Below are positions 18,672 through 27,850 of a stretch of 64,000 bases of DNA, one piece after another. The notes under the pieces are model-generated. The model saw only the letters and a program-made list of their open reading frames with translations. It did not search any database and was not told the DNA's origin. Where the stretch lies: assembly GCA_028281535.1 (NCBI GenBank), contig JANQJS010000049.1, forward strand, positions 1-64,000. The letters are read 5' to 3'. The position numbers were made by a program, and so were the translations under genes. Every line of letters starts with the position of its first letter. The first letter of the stretch is position 1. The stretch comes from Sedimentisphaerales bacterium (lineage in GTDB: Bacteria > Planctomycetota > Phycisphaerae > Sedimentisphaerales > SM23-30).

Positions 18672-19055
18672 TTGAAGAGAAAAATATTAGTCATCGATGA
18701 TATGCCGGTTTTTCGAGAGCCAATTGCAGCTACGCTTCGTATGCAAGGCTTTGATGTCTCATGTGCGGGTGATGGTCAGGAAGGTCTTGATATCGCACGT
18801 CAGGAAAATCCAGATTTAATCTTGCTCGATATGTCCATGCCTGTGATGGATGGGTTGGGATTTTTGAAACATCGTCAAGATGATGATCAGCTAAATCAAA
18901 TTCCCGTAATTTTATTATCTGCCATTTCAGACGAAGATTATATTTCCCAGGCAAATGATTATGGCATCAGTCATCATCTTTTAAAATCGCGTTTTTCCAG
19001 TGACGAACTCATTCAAACCATCGAAAGCTGTTTAGGAGAGCTTGCTGAGCCATAA
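18672..19055 (+). CDS. Stand-alone response regulator receiver
   Basis: A single receiver domain of 127 residues without an output domain. The acidic pair is in LVIDDMPV, the phosphorylated Asp is in LLDMSMP (Asp53), and conserved Ser and Lys follow (LLSAIS, LLKSRF). I choose the TTG at 18672 because it gives the usual KRKILVIDD start with AGGGTGG upstream; an earlier TTG at 18651 would add seven residues. It is clearly paralogous to the receiver at 24055 (shared FREPIAATLR and PDLILLDMSMP-type text) and is followed after 17 bases by a histidine kinase, its likely partner. Confidence 0.9.
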   Translation: MKRKILVIDDMPVFREPIAATLRMQGFDVSCAGDGQEGLDIARQENPDLILLDMSMPVMDGLGFLKHRQDDDQLNQIPVILLSAISDEDYISQANDYGISHHLLKSRFSSDELIQTIESCLGELAEP

Positions 19056-19072
19056 AATCTCAGTAAAGAATA

Positions 19073-20560
19073 ATGCGATCAGAAGGTATTACAAATAAAG
19101 TATGGCTCATCATTGGTATCCTCATGACAGGGTTCCTCTTCTCTGTCGTTGTTAGTTATATCCATGGCTATAATACCATTAAGCATATCCATCGGATTTC
19201 TGATGAACTCTTTCATGATGTTCAGAATTCTCAGATGGCATTAATTGCTTTTGAAGATCAGGTCAAACATTATCAGGAAGTTTTCATGTTGGGTGAAATC
19301 GAATTACTCGATTTAGTACCTGATACCGTTCAGATGGTGAAGGATTCAATCACTAATATCAAATCAAGGAAAAATCTTGATATTCAAATGCGTGTGGCGC
19401 TGGATGAAACAATGCATCTTCATTCAGCCTATTCCAGGCAGGCCAATCGTATTTTTAGTGCATTAGGCAATGGTGAGGTTTTAGAAGAAGGATCTGAGCA
19501 GTATATGGCTTATGAAAATTCTGTTCTTGAATTGGGAAAAAATTCACAAGAATTAAAAGAACGTTTATCTGGACATGCAAAAATATTTAAAGATGGATTT
19601 GACAATGAGCTTATAAGAATTGCTCAAGTGACACGGTTGCAAGGTTATTTTAATCTTGGATTATTTGCTCTCGTCGTAGCTATTTCATTATTAGTAATCT
19701 ATTATATTGTCAATCGATCCATTTCTAAACCGATTCAGGAAACCATTGATCAAGTTGAATCTGTAACAGAAGACTTGCGTGTCGAACGAGCTGAACGCGA
19801 ACGTAAAGCCATGGCAGAAACATTAAAATCTATGGAGCGAGTCATTGGAATTATTGGTCATGAACTGCGTACACCCTTGGCCGCCGTCCGTATGTCCTCA
19901 GAATACCTATTAAAATTAGATAATTTAGACAAAGTTTCATTTGAAAGCTTTATGACACCTATTCATGATGAAGTCATCCGGATGTCTGAGCTGGTCAATA
20001 ATATGCTTGAAGCGGCGCGATTAAATAGTGGCTCAGTTAAATGGAATTGGACCTCATTTCAAATCGAAGGAATTTGTCAGTCAGCGATAAAAGTTGTTCA
20101 GCCTCTTGTCGATCAAGAAAGTGTTGAAGTCAATTGTTTTATTGAACCAGATATTACTGAAATGAATGGCGATCAAGAAGCCATTCAAAGGATGATCATT
20201 AATTTATTATCCAATTCAGTCAAACATACATCTGAGGGGCAGATCGATTTAAGTGTTTCCATGTCAGATAAAGATGATCATATCGAAATCGAAATTAAAG
20301 ATACAGGTAATGGAATCCCTCAACATGTCAAAGAAAAATTGGGCAAAGCCTTTGTCTTGAATTCTGGAGTTGTTGGTTCAGATTATATTAAAGGTACAGG
20401 GCTTGGACTATCTATTTGTAAAGCAATTATTGCTGCTCACGGCGGCGAAATGAAAGTAGATTCTATCGAAGGGCATGGATCAACTTTTGCCGTTTATCTA
20501 CCCATAGATTTAGATGGGCCAGTTTCTGGTAACGATAAATTAGAAGTAGAGTATGTCTAA
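19073..20560 (+). CDS. Membrane sensor histidine kinase
   Basis: A 495-residue sensor kinase. A first membrane helix (about residues 10-30) and a second (about 195-215) bracket a helical periplasmic sensor of the four-helix type with many Glu and His. A short coiled linker leads to the HisKA box GIIGHELRTPLAAVR (His about 263) and an ATPase domain with NLLSNSVKHTSEG, DTGNGIPQ and GTGLGLSICKAI. It follows the receiver gene by 17 bases. The kinase core closely resembles the one at 22468, including an unusual NSG-VGSDYIKGTGLG lid, so the two are duplicates with different sensors. Confidence 0.92.
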   Translation: MRSEGITNKVWLIIGILMTGFLFSVVVSYIHGYNTIKHIHRISDELFHDVQNSQMALIAFEDQVKHYQEVFMLGEIELLDLVPDTVQMVKDSITNIKSRKNLDIQMRVALDETMHLHSAYSRQANRIFSALGNGEVLEEGSEQYMAYENSVLELGKNSQELKERLSGHAKIFKDGFDNELIRIAQVTRLQGYFNLGLFALVVAISLLVIYYIVNRSISKPIQETIDQVESVTEDLRVERAERERKAMAETLKSMERVIGIIGHELRTPLAAVRMSSEYLLKLDNLDKVSFESFMTPIHDEVIRMSELVNNMLEAARLNSGSVKWNWTSFQIEGICQSAIKVVQPLVDQESVEVNCFIEPDITEMNGDQEAIQRMIINLLSNSVKHTSEGQIDLSVSMSDKDDHIEIEIKDTGNGIPQHVKEKLGKAFVLNSGVVGSDYIKGTGLGLSICKAIIAAHGGEMKVDSIEGHGSTFAVYLPIDLDGPVSGNDKLEVEYV

Positions 20561-20619
20561 TGGTTAATAGTGAACAGATAGAACGCACAGTGATGTATAA
20601 AATGATATAGGGCAATCAT

Positions 20620-21066
20620 ATGAGTAAGAATAAAATAATACGATGGATTCTGCTAAGCTGTATGTTGATTCAGTTGCCGTATGCTCTGGCAAATGAATCT
20701 AAAACGGTGGTAATAGCACATGCTGAGAACAAGGCTGAAAAGTTTTCAAAAGATGAGATAAAAAAAATCTTTCTCGGCAAACGAACAAAATGGGATGATG
20801 ATAGAAAAATTATATTCGTAACATTATCAACAGGACCTATACACAAAGAGTTCCTCAAAACCTATGTTGGTAAAACACCTGCACAATATAACAAGTATTG
20901 GAAAAAACAGATTTTTACTGGTAAGGGTAAGCCTCCCAAATCATTTAAAACGGAAAAACAGTTATTAGATTATGTCTCAAAAACAAAGGGAGCGCTCGGT
21001 TATATCAGTAGAAAAACATTGAGCAATAAATCAAATAAAATTCAAATTATAAAAATTGAACAATAA
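20620..21066 (+). CDS. Secreted phosphate-binding-protein-like (PstS-family) protein
   Basis: A 148-residue exported protein with a signal peptide ending near ALA-N (residue 25). The rest resembles a short half of a periplasmic phosphate-binding protein: FSKDEIKKIFLGKRTKWDD and KTKGALGYISRKT are typical of PstS-like domains that stand alone next to porins. It is rich in Lys. There is no transporter gene beside it, so a sensing or periplasmic chaperone-like role with the downstream porin is more likely than transport. The ligand is inferred from family, not shown. Confidence 0.75.
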   Translation: MSKNKIIRWILLSCMLIQLPYALANESKTVVIAHAENKAEKFSKDEIKKIFLGKRTKWDDDRKIIFVTLSTGPIHKEFLKTYVGKTPAQYNKYWKKQIFTGKGKPPKSFKTEKQLLDYVSKTKGALGYISRKTLSNKSNKIQIIKIEQ

Positions 21067-21106
21067 GCATTTAACTCAAATGAGTCAAAAATATACAGGT
21101 GATAAA

Positions 21107-22441
21107 ATGAATAGTAGTCAATCAATTAAAAAATGGATAAGTTGCTCGCTAGTGCTCTTTCTTCTCACAGGGTCACTAAAGGCGGTCACGCGTGAAGAAT
21201 TGATAAAACGTGTGGATAAACAGCAAGAAGAGATAGATCAGCTTAAAGAAGAACTTTCACTAATGGATAGTTCTGAGAGTGACGACATCCTAAAAAGCAT
21301 TGATATTCATGGGTTTATTTCGCAAGGTTACCTCAAAAGCTGGAACAATAATTTTATCGCTGATAGTGTTGATGGAAGCTTTGAATATAACGAAATTGGA
21401 ATCAATTTTTCAACCAATTTGGATGATAACCTTCGAGCAGGCCTTCAACTCTTTAGCCGTGATTATGGTGATATCGGTAACAACGATATCGAAATCGACT
21501 GGGCGTATATTGATTATCGTATGGAAGACTGGTTAGGATTTCGTGCAGGTAAAATCAAGCAACCCAAAGGTCTTTATAATGAAACACGTGATATTGATCT
21601 CTTAAGAACCTCTGTCTTTTTACCAAGCAGTTTATATGACGAAAGTCTTCGCGATCTCTTTATTTCGATTCAAGGGGTCGGTGCTTATGGTAATATCCCA
21701 TTGGATGAATGGGGTGATATTAGTTATCAGTACCAATATGGGTCAAACGATTTTGAAGAAGATGGCGGTTCTGCACGGAACTTCGAAGACTCAGGTGCAT
21801 ATGATGTTGAAGATCTGGATGCGGACTATATTTATGTTCAACATATTGTATGGAATACACCTATTGAAGGCTTAAGATTTGTTGGTACCATTACTAAAAT
21901 TCAAGATTTTAGAGGGACGGGTAGTACTTTACCAGGTGGCATGATACAAGGTGTCCCGTTAAGCGGGACGCCGCCTTTGGGATTTGGTTTACCAGATGGA
22001 TCGCCTTTCTTCATCGAGTTAACGAATGTAACCAATTATGTGGGTGCTGTTGAGTGGTCCCATGGAAACTTGGTTCTCATGGCAGAATACACCGAAGCGC
22101 GAGCAAGATTAAATGTAAATGATATTGTTATTCCTGGAGTCATAGATCTCTCAAACTCACTGTTTCATGTGGCAGGCTGGTATGCAGGGGGATCCTATCG
22201 TTTTAATGAATTTTTTGAGATGGGAGCCTATTATTCCAACGCCTTTAATCCAGACGACAAAGACAACTTGGATACAGAAACAGTATCGCTTGCTGCGAGA
22301 TTTGATATAACTGAAAATTGGATTTTTAAAGTAGAGGGACAGTGGCGGCAAGGCAAACATGGTATGTTTGCTTTAGACAATCCGGATGGATTTAAAGAAG
22401 ATACTTTTTTACTAGTTTTCAAAACAACGGTAAGTTTTTAA
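21107..22441 (+). CDS. Outer-membrane porin with N-terminal coiled coil
   Basis: A 444-residue beta-barrel-type porin. The ATG at 21107 has AGGTGA upstream and gives a clean signal peptide ending near LKA-V; an upstream in-frame ATG at 21056 would overlap the previous gene. Residues about 25-50 after cleavage form a charged coiled coil (RVDKQQEEIDQLKEEL). The remainder alternates short strands with aromatic residues and ends in TVSF with a terminal Phe, the usual outer-membrane assembly signal. It resembles phosphate- or anion-type porins that pair with PstS-like proteins. Substrate is unproven. Confidence 0.78.
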   Translation: MNSSQSIKKWISCSLVLFLLTGSLKAVTREELIKRVDKQQEEIDQLKEELSLMDSSESDDILKSIDIHGFISQGYLKSWNNNFIADSVDGSFEYNEIGINFSTNLDDNLRAGLQLFSRDYGDIGNNDIEIDWAYIDYRMEDWLGFRAGKIKQPKGLYNETRDIDLLRTSVFLPSSLYDESLRDLFISIQGVGAYGNIPLDEWGDISYQYQYGSNDFEEDGGSARNFEDSGAYDVEDLDADYIYVQHIVWNTPIEGLRFVGTITKIQDFRGTGSTLPGGMIQGVPLSGTPPLGFGLPDGSPFFIELTNVTNYVGAVEWSHGNLVLMAEYTEARARLNVNDIVIPGVIDLSNSLFHVAGWYAGGSYRFNEFFEMGAYYSNAFNPDDKDNLDTETVSLAARFDITENWIFKVEGQWRQGKHGMFALDNPDGFKEDTFLLVFKTTVSF

Positions 22442-22467
22442 ATATGGCTTAATATAGTGTAAATTCA

Positions 22468-24009
22468 ATGAAAGAATTACTTAATAGTATTAATAACGGT
22501 ATAATCGTTATGCAACCAGATGGTTGTATACAAGTTGCCAATGATTATGCGTCACAAATATTTGAAATAGATGCTGATGATCTTAAAGGATGTCTTTTGA
22601 CAACATTATTAAAAGATAATGATACTGATGAGAACCCTTCAATTGAATCTATCATAGCATTGTCAGGTGTAGATAAGAATTTCTTACAACAAAAGATTGT
22701 TGCTGGTATGTTACCATCAGGGAAAAACGTACCATTGGAAATAGGAGTAGCAGAAACAAGCATTGGTGGTAACTTAGTCTATACCATCACATTAAAAGAT
22801 ATGACCAGGGTGATTCGGGTAGAACAAGCGCTTCAAGAGTCTCAGGAAAGTTATTACGATTTATATCATAATGCTGCAGATATGTTTTTGTCCGTTGATA
22901 AATATTCTGGAAGAATTATTAAATGCAATCAGACCATCATAGAAACAACTGGATATACCCACGATGAATTGCTGAATATGCATATTGATGATATTTGCTG
23001 TAAGATGGAAGAAAATGACACAATTGATTTTTTGAATATTCTTAGCATCGGTGAGATTCAAAACTATGAACATCAATTAATTGTGGCTAGCGGTGGTCAT
23101 TTAGATGTAAGTATGAATGTTTCGTATGAGTATGACGGTAAAAAAATCAAAACCTTTCATCTTATCTGGCGAGATATCACACTTAGAAAAAGAGCTGAAA
23201 AAGCCAAACATGATCGCACGGCTCTGACTGAAGCGGTAAAAGGCATGGAGCAAGTGATAGGTGTTATTGGTCATGAACTTCGAACGCCATTGGCAGCCTT
23301 ACGGGCTATGACAGAATATCTTACGTCAGATTCTTCTATTAGCTTAGATGAAATGGAAAAATATTTAAAGTTATTACATGATGAAGTGATGAGGATGTCT
23401 GATACGGTGAATCAAGTTCTGGAAACAGCTCGCTTGAATAGTGGTTGTGCTAAATGGCAATGGGACAATGTCCTCATGGCGATTCCTTGTGAAGAAGCGA
23501 TTGAGTCAATGACGCCGCTGATACAAGATAAAAATATTACATTGTCTTTTGATATGAACCCTTTTGAATGTAGCATGATGGGAGATGCTGAAGCCGTTAG
23601 ACGTTTATTAATTAACTTATTAAGTAATGCCATTAAATACACTCATGAAGGATCCATAGGATTATTCGTTACTGAAGATAAAGCGGATGAAAAATCATGG
23701 ATTGTGATTGAAGTAAGAGATACGGGTGAAGGTATGTCTGAGGAAATCGCGAGTAAATTAGGTGAGCCTTTTGCGTTAAACTCAGGTTTGGTAGGAGGGG
23801 ATCATGTCAAAGGGACAGGGTTAGGTTTGACTATTTGCAAAGGAATCGTTGCTGCCCATGGTGGTTCTATTTCAGTAACTTCTATATTGGGAGCTGGTTC
23901 AACCTTTACCATTCGATTAAGGGCTGACCTGGAAAAACCAAATGATTTAAAAAATGATCAAGTAACAATTGAAAATAAATTAGATCCTATGGTTCTTGTA
24001 AAGAAATAA
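22468..24009 (+). CDS. PAS-domain sensor histidine kinase
   Basis: A 513-residue cytosolic kinase. A PAS domain is at about residues 1-120 (LLNSINNGIIVMQPDG), a second at about 130-245 (YYDLYHNAADMFLSVD), then HisKA with GVIGHELRTPLAALR (His about 269) and an ATPase with NLLSNAIKYTHEG, DTGEGMSE and GTGLGLTICKGI. No membrane helix is present, unlike its paralogue at 19073. It starts 26 bases after the porin and is followed after 45 bases by a receiver-HDOD protein, its probable target. Confidence 0.92.
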   Translation: MKELLNSINNGIIVMQPDGCIQVANDYASQIFEIDADDLKGCLLTTLLKDNDTDENPSIESIIALSGVDKNFLQQKIVAGMLPSGKNVPLEIGVAETSIGGNLVYTITLKDMTRVIRVEQALQESQESYYDLYHNAADMFLSVDKYSGRIIKCNQTIIETTGYTHDELLNMHIDDICCKMEENDTIDFLNILSIGEIQNYEHQLIVASGGHLDVSMNVSYEYDGKKIKTFHLIWRDITLRKRAEKAKHDRTALTEAVKGMEQVIGVIGHELRTPLAALRAMTEYLTSDSSISLDEMEKYLKLLHDEVMRMSDTVNQVLETARLNSGCAKWQWDNVLMAIPCEEAIESMTPLIQDKNITLSFDMNPFECSMMGDAEAVRRLLINLLSNAIKYTHEGSIGLFVTEDKADEKSWIVIEVRDTGEGMSEEIASKLGEPFALNSGLVGGDHVKGTGLGLTICKGIVAAHGGSISVTSILGAGSTFTIRLRADLEKPNDLKNDQVTIENKLDPMVLVKK

Positions 24010-24054
24010 AGAACATACTGAGAAATAGCATCAAAATGATTTTGGAAAACCGAT

Positions 24055-25875
24055 ATGGCAAAAATACTAGTAGTTGATGATATGGCAGTCTTTCGCGAAC
24101 CGATCGCAGCATCCCTTCGACTGGAAGGGTATAAAACCGAATGCGCAGAAGATGGACGGGAGGCATTAGATCAAGCAAGAATTACCAAACCGGATTTAAT
24201 CTTGCTCGATATTTCTATGCCCAAAATGGATGGCCTAACTTGCCTTGCCACGATGAGACAAGATCCGCACCTGATGCACATTCCGGTAATTATGCTGACA
24301 GCCGATTCAGATAAAGATCACATCATTCAAGCCGCAAAATTAGGGGTCAAAAATTATTTATTAAAATCACAATTCTCCACCGAAGAGTTGCTGGACCGGG
24401 TCCAAGGTATTTTGCTGCAGAATCAAAAAGGCGCATCACCTGGAGAAATTGTCGTCAACCAAATCCCATCGAAAACAGCGGCAAGTGGCAATATTGTTGA
24501 TGATGGAGTACAAGTCTTTGAAAGCCCAAAGAAAATTCATATCGAAGATTTTTCTACTGATGGTATTAATTCTATTAAGGATATTAAGCCAATTCTTTCA
24601 CGCTCTGAAATTAATGAATACCTCGAATGCTCTGAAGATCTAAAAGCCCTGTCGCCAACCGTTAGTCAAGTGCTTTCAATGTGTCGTTCGGAAAAATGTT
24701 CAGTAGATCAAGTAGCTAAAGTAATTAAGCAAGATCATGCCATCTCACTTAAAATTCTAAAGTTGGCAAACTCGCCCGTATATACCGCCGAAGAGCCCGT
24801 CAATTCAGTTTCTAAAGCTGTGATGAGAATTGGATTAAAAGAGATTCAACAAGCCGTTCTTAATATCGGTGTGATCGATACTTTTAGTGATAAAGAATTT
24901 GAAAAACATATTTGCGTTCCTAAATTTTGGGAGCATTCTATTGCCTGTGGTTTAATTTCACATGCCATCAAACAGCGATTAGGTGCCAAAGAAATTGCGC
25001 TGGATTGTGCGTTTACAATGGGGTTGTTGCACGACATTGGTCGCATGGTTTATGTGGAACTTCTCGGTACAACCTATATGAAAGTCTTTGACATGGCGAA
25101 AAAATTGGAATTACCACTTGAACAAGTGGAATCCAGAATGTTACTTGTCAATCATGCCGATGCCATGGATCGCTTACTGCATGCTTGGAAATTCCCCAAA
25201 GATTTAATCGATCCAATTGCCTTTCATCAGCTATCATTAAACTTAGTAAGAAGTCAGGCGCCAACCATGATGGTTGAAACGTCGATCCTTGCTCTCGCAA
25301 ATCGTCTCGCCCATGCATTGCTTCTTGGTTCAAGTGGTAATCTTTCACTTTATCCGACCGAAGAATTTATAGACACTTTAAAGCTAGATGCAAAATTCAT
25401 CACATGGATCGAAAATGAAATACCTGATCAAGTCGATGATATGAAACTAAGTTTATTAAATCATTGGAAGCAAGATGGCTGGCCAGTTTTAAAAGATGAA
25501 ATTAAAGAACAGTTCAGTGAGCCCATCCGGCCAATATACTTAAGCGAAAAATCGGACATAGATGCGATTCGTATTTTCCTTGATCGTGTAAAAGACGATA
25601 TTCCAAATCAACCTCCAAATATTGGAATCGTTCAAATTAAAAAAGGTCGAGAGCGGTCCACACTTTCAACCAAATTTAAAATAGCTGAACAACAGGCCGA
25701 AGTCTCAGGTTTACCCTTAATAATTTTCTCACCCAAAGGTGATATGATATTAGAAGAAAATCGCATGGCAGGTCGAAAGTATATCACATTGCCATTCCCA
25801 ACCACGATATCAAAAATCATCACTGCTTGTAATTCTATTTTGGTCGAAGCACCGCAGCCTGCAGCAACGACATAA
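24055..25875 (+). CDS. Receiver-HDOD output protein
   Basis: A 606-residue regulator. The receiver (1-120) has LVVDDMAVFREP and the phosphorylated Asp52 in LLDISMP. After a linker, an HDOD domain spans about 195-400 (LKALSPTVSQVLSMCRSE, KLANSPVYTAEEPVNSV, GLLHDIGRMVYVE). The C-terminal 100 residues, with LPLIIFSPKGDMILEENR and KYITLPFPTTISKII, look like a degenerate second receiver without the acceptor Asp. HDOD proteins usually act through protein contacts in stress or c-di-GMP networks. The receiver is a sister of the one at 18672. Confidence 0.88.
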   Translation: MAKILVVDDMAVFREPIAASLRLEGYKTECAEDGREALDQARITKPDLILLDISMPKMDGLTCLATMRQDPHLMHIPVIMLTADSDKDHIIQAAKLGVKNYLLKSQFSTEELLDRVQGILLQNQKGASPGEIVVNQIPSKTAASGNIVDDGVQVFESPKKIHIEDFSTDGINSIKDIKPILSRSEINEYLECSEDLKALSPTVSQVLSMCRSEKCSVDQVAKVIKQDHAISLKILKLANSPVYTAEEPVNSVSKAVMRIGLKEIQQAVLNIGVIDTFSDKEFEKHICVPKFWEHSIACGLISHAIKQRLGAKEIALDCAFTMGLLHDIGRMVYVELLGTTYMKVFDMAKKLELPLEQVESRMLLVNHADAMDRLLHAWKFPKDLIDPIAFHQLSLNLVRSQAPTMMVETSILALANRLAHALLLGSSGNLSLYPTEEFIDTLKLDAKFITWIENEIPDQVDDMKLSLLNHWKQDGWPVLKDEIKEQFSEPIRPIYLSEKSDIDAIRIFLDRVKDDIPNQPPNIGIVQIKKGRERSTLSTKFKIAEQQAEVSGLPLIIFSPKGDMILEENRMAGRKYITLPFPTTISKIITACNSILVEAPQPAATT

Positions 25876-25979
25876 TGCAAGTTGTTACGTACATAAAATG
25901 CTTGCCTTGAATACATTAATTCCTGTATAAAAAAATATCTTAAGTGTCATGATCTGATCCGAGAGGTGGATTTTTGTAA

Positions 25980-26609
25980 ATGGAATTTATAAAAATATTA
26001 AACCTGTACCCTGCAATGAATAACATCGGTAAAACTAAGGATGTTGTGTACGGCCTTTGGGCAGATGGTACTCTGGCATATTATAATCAAGCATGGATTG
26101 AGTTTGCCAGGCAAAATGGAGCAGATAGTGATTTTCTGGAACAATGGTCTCTGGGCAGATCGGTTTATGATGCCATACCTGAAGAAATTCTCTCCTTCTA
26201 TCAAAATTTATTTAATAGTGTCTTAAATGAAATACCTGGCGATGAGCACACTCCAGTTCAGCATTGCTATGAGTGCTCAAGTCCAGAAACTTTTCGGAAA
26301 TTTCAAATGACCCTCTACCCTCTTCAGGCTCAGTTTGATCAAGCAATTCTAGTCGTTAATTCAATCTTAGTTGAACGCTCGCATGAGCAAAAATGTATTC
26401 AGCCAACAGATCCGATTTCCGAAAGATATTTAAGTTTGCATGATTTATTAACGCAATGTATCTACTGTCGAAAATTTCAAAGAAATAATGATGAACATCA
26501 GTGGGATTGGATTCCAGAATGGATCTTAGACCAACCCCGAAATACCTCTCATTCATTATGCCATTATTGCAAAGAGCACTATTTTAGTAAAACGGGTTTT
26601 ACTATTTAA
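25980..26609 (+). CDS. PAS-like protein with paired CxxC motifs
   Basis: A 209-residue cytosolic protein. The first 125 residues have a PAS-like fold pattern (VVYGLWADGTLAYYNQAWIEFA). The last 60 residues hold CIYCRKFQ and LCHYCKEHYF around a Trp-rich segment, WDWIPEWIL. This CxxC-x(about 35)-CxxC tail is known from small PAS proteins found beside sensor kinases and may bind zinc or respond to redox. The start could also be ATG 26016. It lies 104 bases after the HDOD gene and probably ends the signalling cluster. Confidence 0.65.
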   Translation: MEFIKILNLYPAMNNIGKTKDVVYGLWADGTLAYYNQAWIEFARQNGADSDFLEQWSLGRSVYDAIPEEILSFYQNLFNSVLNEIPGDEHTPVQHCYECSSPETFRKFQMTLYPLQAQFDQAILVVNSILVERSHEQKCIQPTDPISERYLSLHDLLTQCIYCRKFQRNNDEHQWDWIPEWILDQPRNTSHSLCHYCKEHYFSKTGFTI

Positions 26610-27104
26610 TTTTGTAAACTTTGTTTCTGTTGACTCACAAAATGACTAAAAACCAAAGTACTTATTTGGAAAGTTTTTAGATCTCGAAAGAAGTCGCTGT
26701 CGTAGATTTTAAAAATTATATCTTGACGTAATGATTATTTGTATTACAATAGTTAAGTAAACGCAGGGTTAACGGTCGAATAATTTTAAGGTTGCATTAC
26801 TAGGGAATAACATTTTCATATATGATTAAAAAAGGGGCTTGGTCTGTTTGGTTGCGATGGGATATTTAAATTTGTTTCCTTAACTAAGCAATGGGTTCGG
26901 TGCTCCATTATTTGAGTTTTTTAGATAGATAACTGTTTGGTCGCGGTTGTAGGGAAAATTTAACAAAAAAGCAAACTGCTTTCGCGGAGAATTCGCGCGA
27001 GTAAATAGTCGAGAAACACCAAAACGTCGACTCAAATGCTAAAGTCGTGGGACACTGTCTATGTGTAAATGGAACAACTCAATTCAAATAAGGAGATGTA
27101 AAAA
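26610..27104. other. Intergenic leader region with a promoter
   Basis: About 500 bases without a gene. A good promoter lies at 26723-26750. A short inverted pair of CGCG blocks around 26985-27000 is the only other structure seen. The stretch leads into a decayed secreted-protein gene, so it is probably that gene's former long leader. Confidence 0.45.
26723..26750 (+). promoter_or_regulatory. Sigma-70-type promoter
   Basis: TTGACG (26723-26728) and TACAAT (26745-26750) with a 16-base spacer. It would give a leader of about 350 bases before the decayed gene at 27105. Confidence 0.55.
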
Positions 27105-27264
27105 ATGAGAAAGAAATGTCGCATGCTATGCGCAATGCTCTTGACCGCAACCATAGCATTTGCACAAACACAAGTCACTGTAAATTTTAATAGAACCAGA
27201 TGTTGATTCTGATGATACAGCCATATGGACAGCGAATAATACTGGTGGCAGTTGCTCGCTATAG
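27105..27264 (+). pseudogene. Decayed secreted-protein gene
   Basis: An AGGAG site precedes an ATG at 27105 that encodes a convincing signal peptide (MRKKCRMLCAMLLTATIAFA), but translation stops after 33 residues. In the next frame, from 27187, the text continues as IEPDVDSDDTAIWTANNTGG before stopping at 27262-27264, and a terminator follows. This is the pattern of a gene that lost most of its body by deletion plus a frameshift. The surviving text is too short to name a family. Confidence 0.6.
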
Positions 27265-27326
27265 CATGAAATTATAAATGCAATATGTGGATTCTTACTG
27301 TGGTTTTCATATATTCTTTTTTCAAG

Positions 27327-27363
27327 GACGTAAGGTCGTACTCTGTACGGCCTTATGTCTTTT
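27327..27363 (+). terminator. Rho-independent terminator
   Basis: GACGTAAGGTCGTAC (27327-27341) pairs with GTACGGCCTTATGTC (27345-27359) apart from two G-T pairs, then TTTT. The loop is three bases. It ends the decayed gene. Confidence 0.8.
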
Positions 27364-27850
27364 GCTTAAGTTGAAATCCATGCGTTGAAAAAGAATTGCT
27401 TGTGTGTCTGTGGGAAATAAATGATGAAAATGAATCAATATTTTAAATATTATAAAAAAAGTTAAGTGTCGTTATGAAAAATGAACGGTTTTAATTTTCA
27501 CTATTTCATAAGGTTAGGGAGGTAGGAAAATAGTCGGATTGGATAACTATAATAGTGAAACGAAAAAAATAATGGAGGCAATTGACAAAACCTACTAATT
27601 GTGTAAAATTCAATTACTAGAAAAAATATCACATGTATATTTTTGGTATGCGGAGATATATGTCGAGTTCTAGAGTTGGTCGCTCGGTTATTTTCTGCAG
27701 TAATTATATTTTAATCTTAACAATCGGGTTCTCTATTTAATTTAACGGTAACTAGTGTGTTACAACTTGATTAGCTCGTGCGCTTAGATTACGTACGAAT
27801 GTCATGTTTTGAGAAAATGAGTAGTACTAAATGAAAGGTTGGTGAAGACT
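27364..27850. other. Long leader of the beta-propeller operon
   Basis: About 490 bases without a gene. A promoter lies at 27582-27609, implying a leader of about 240 bases. ACTAGTGTGTTACAAC near 27750 recalls the TAGTGTGTATAGG block of the structured leaders, but the rest does not align, so I do not call it a third copy. Confidence 0.4.
27582..27609 (+). promoter_or_regulatory. Sigma-70-type promoter
   Basis: A perfect TTGACA (27582-27587), 16 bases, then TAAAAT (27604-27609). It points at the beta-propeller gene at 27851. Confidence 0.65.

Noticed and set aside
27740..27800. Third copy of the structured leader before the beta-propeller gene
   Set aside because: Only ACTAGTGTGT is shared; the hairpins, the GTTCCTGT loop and the TACAGGTCATGGAG block are absent.
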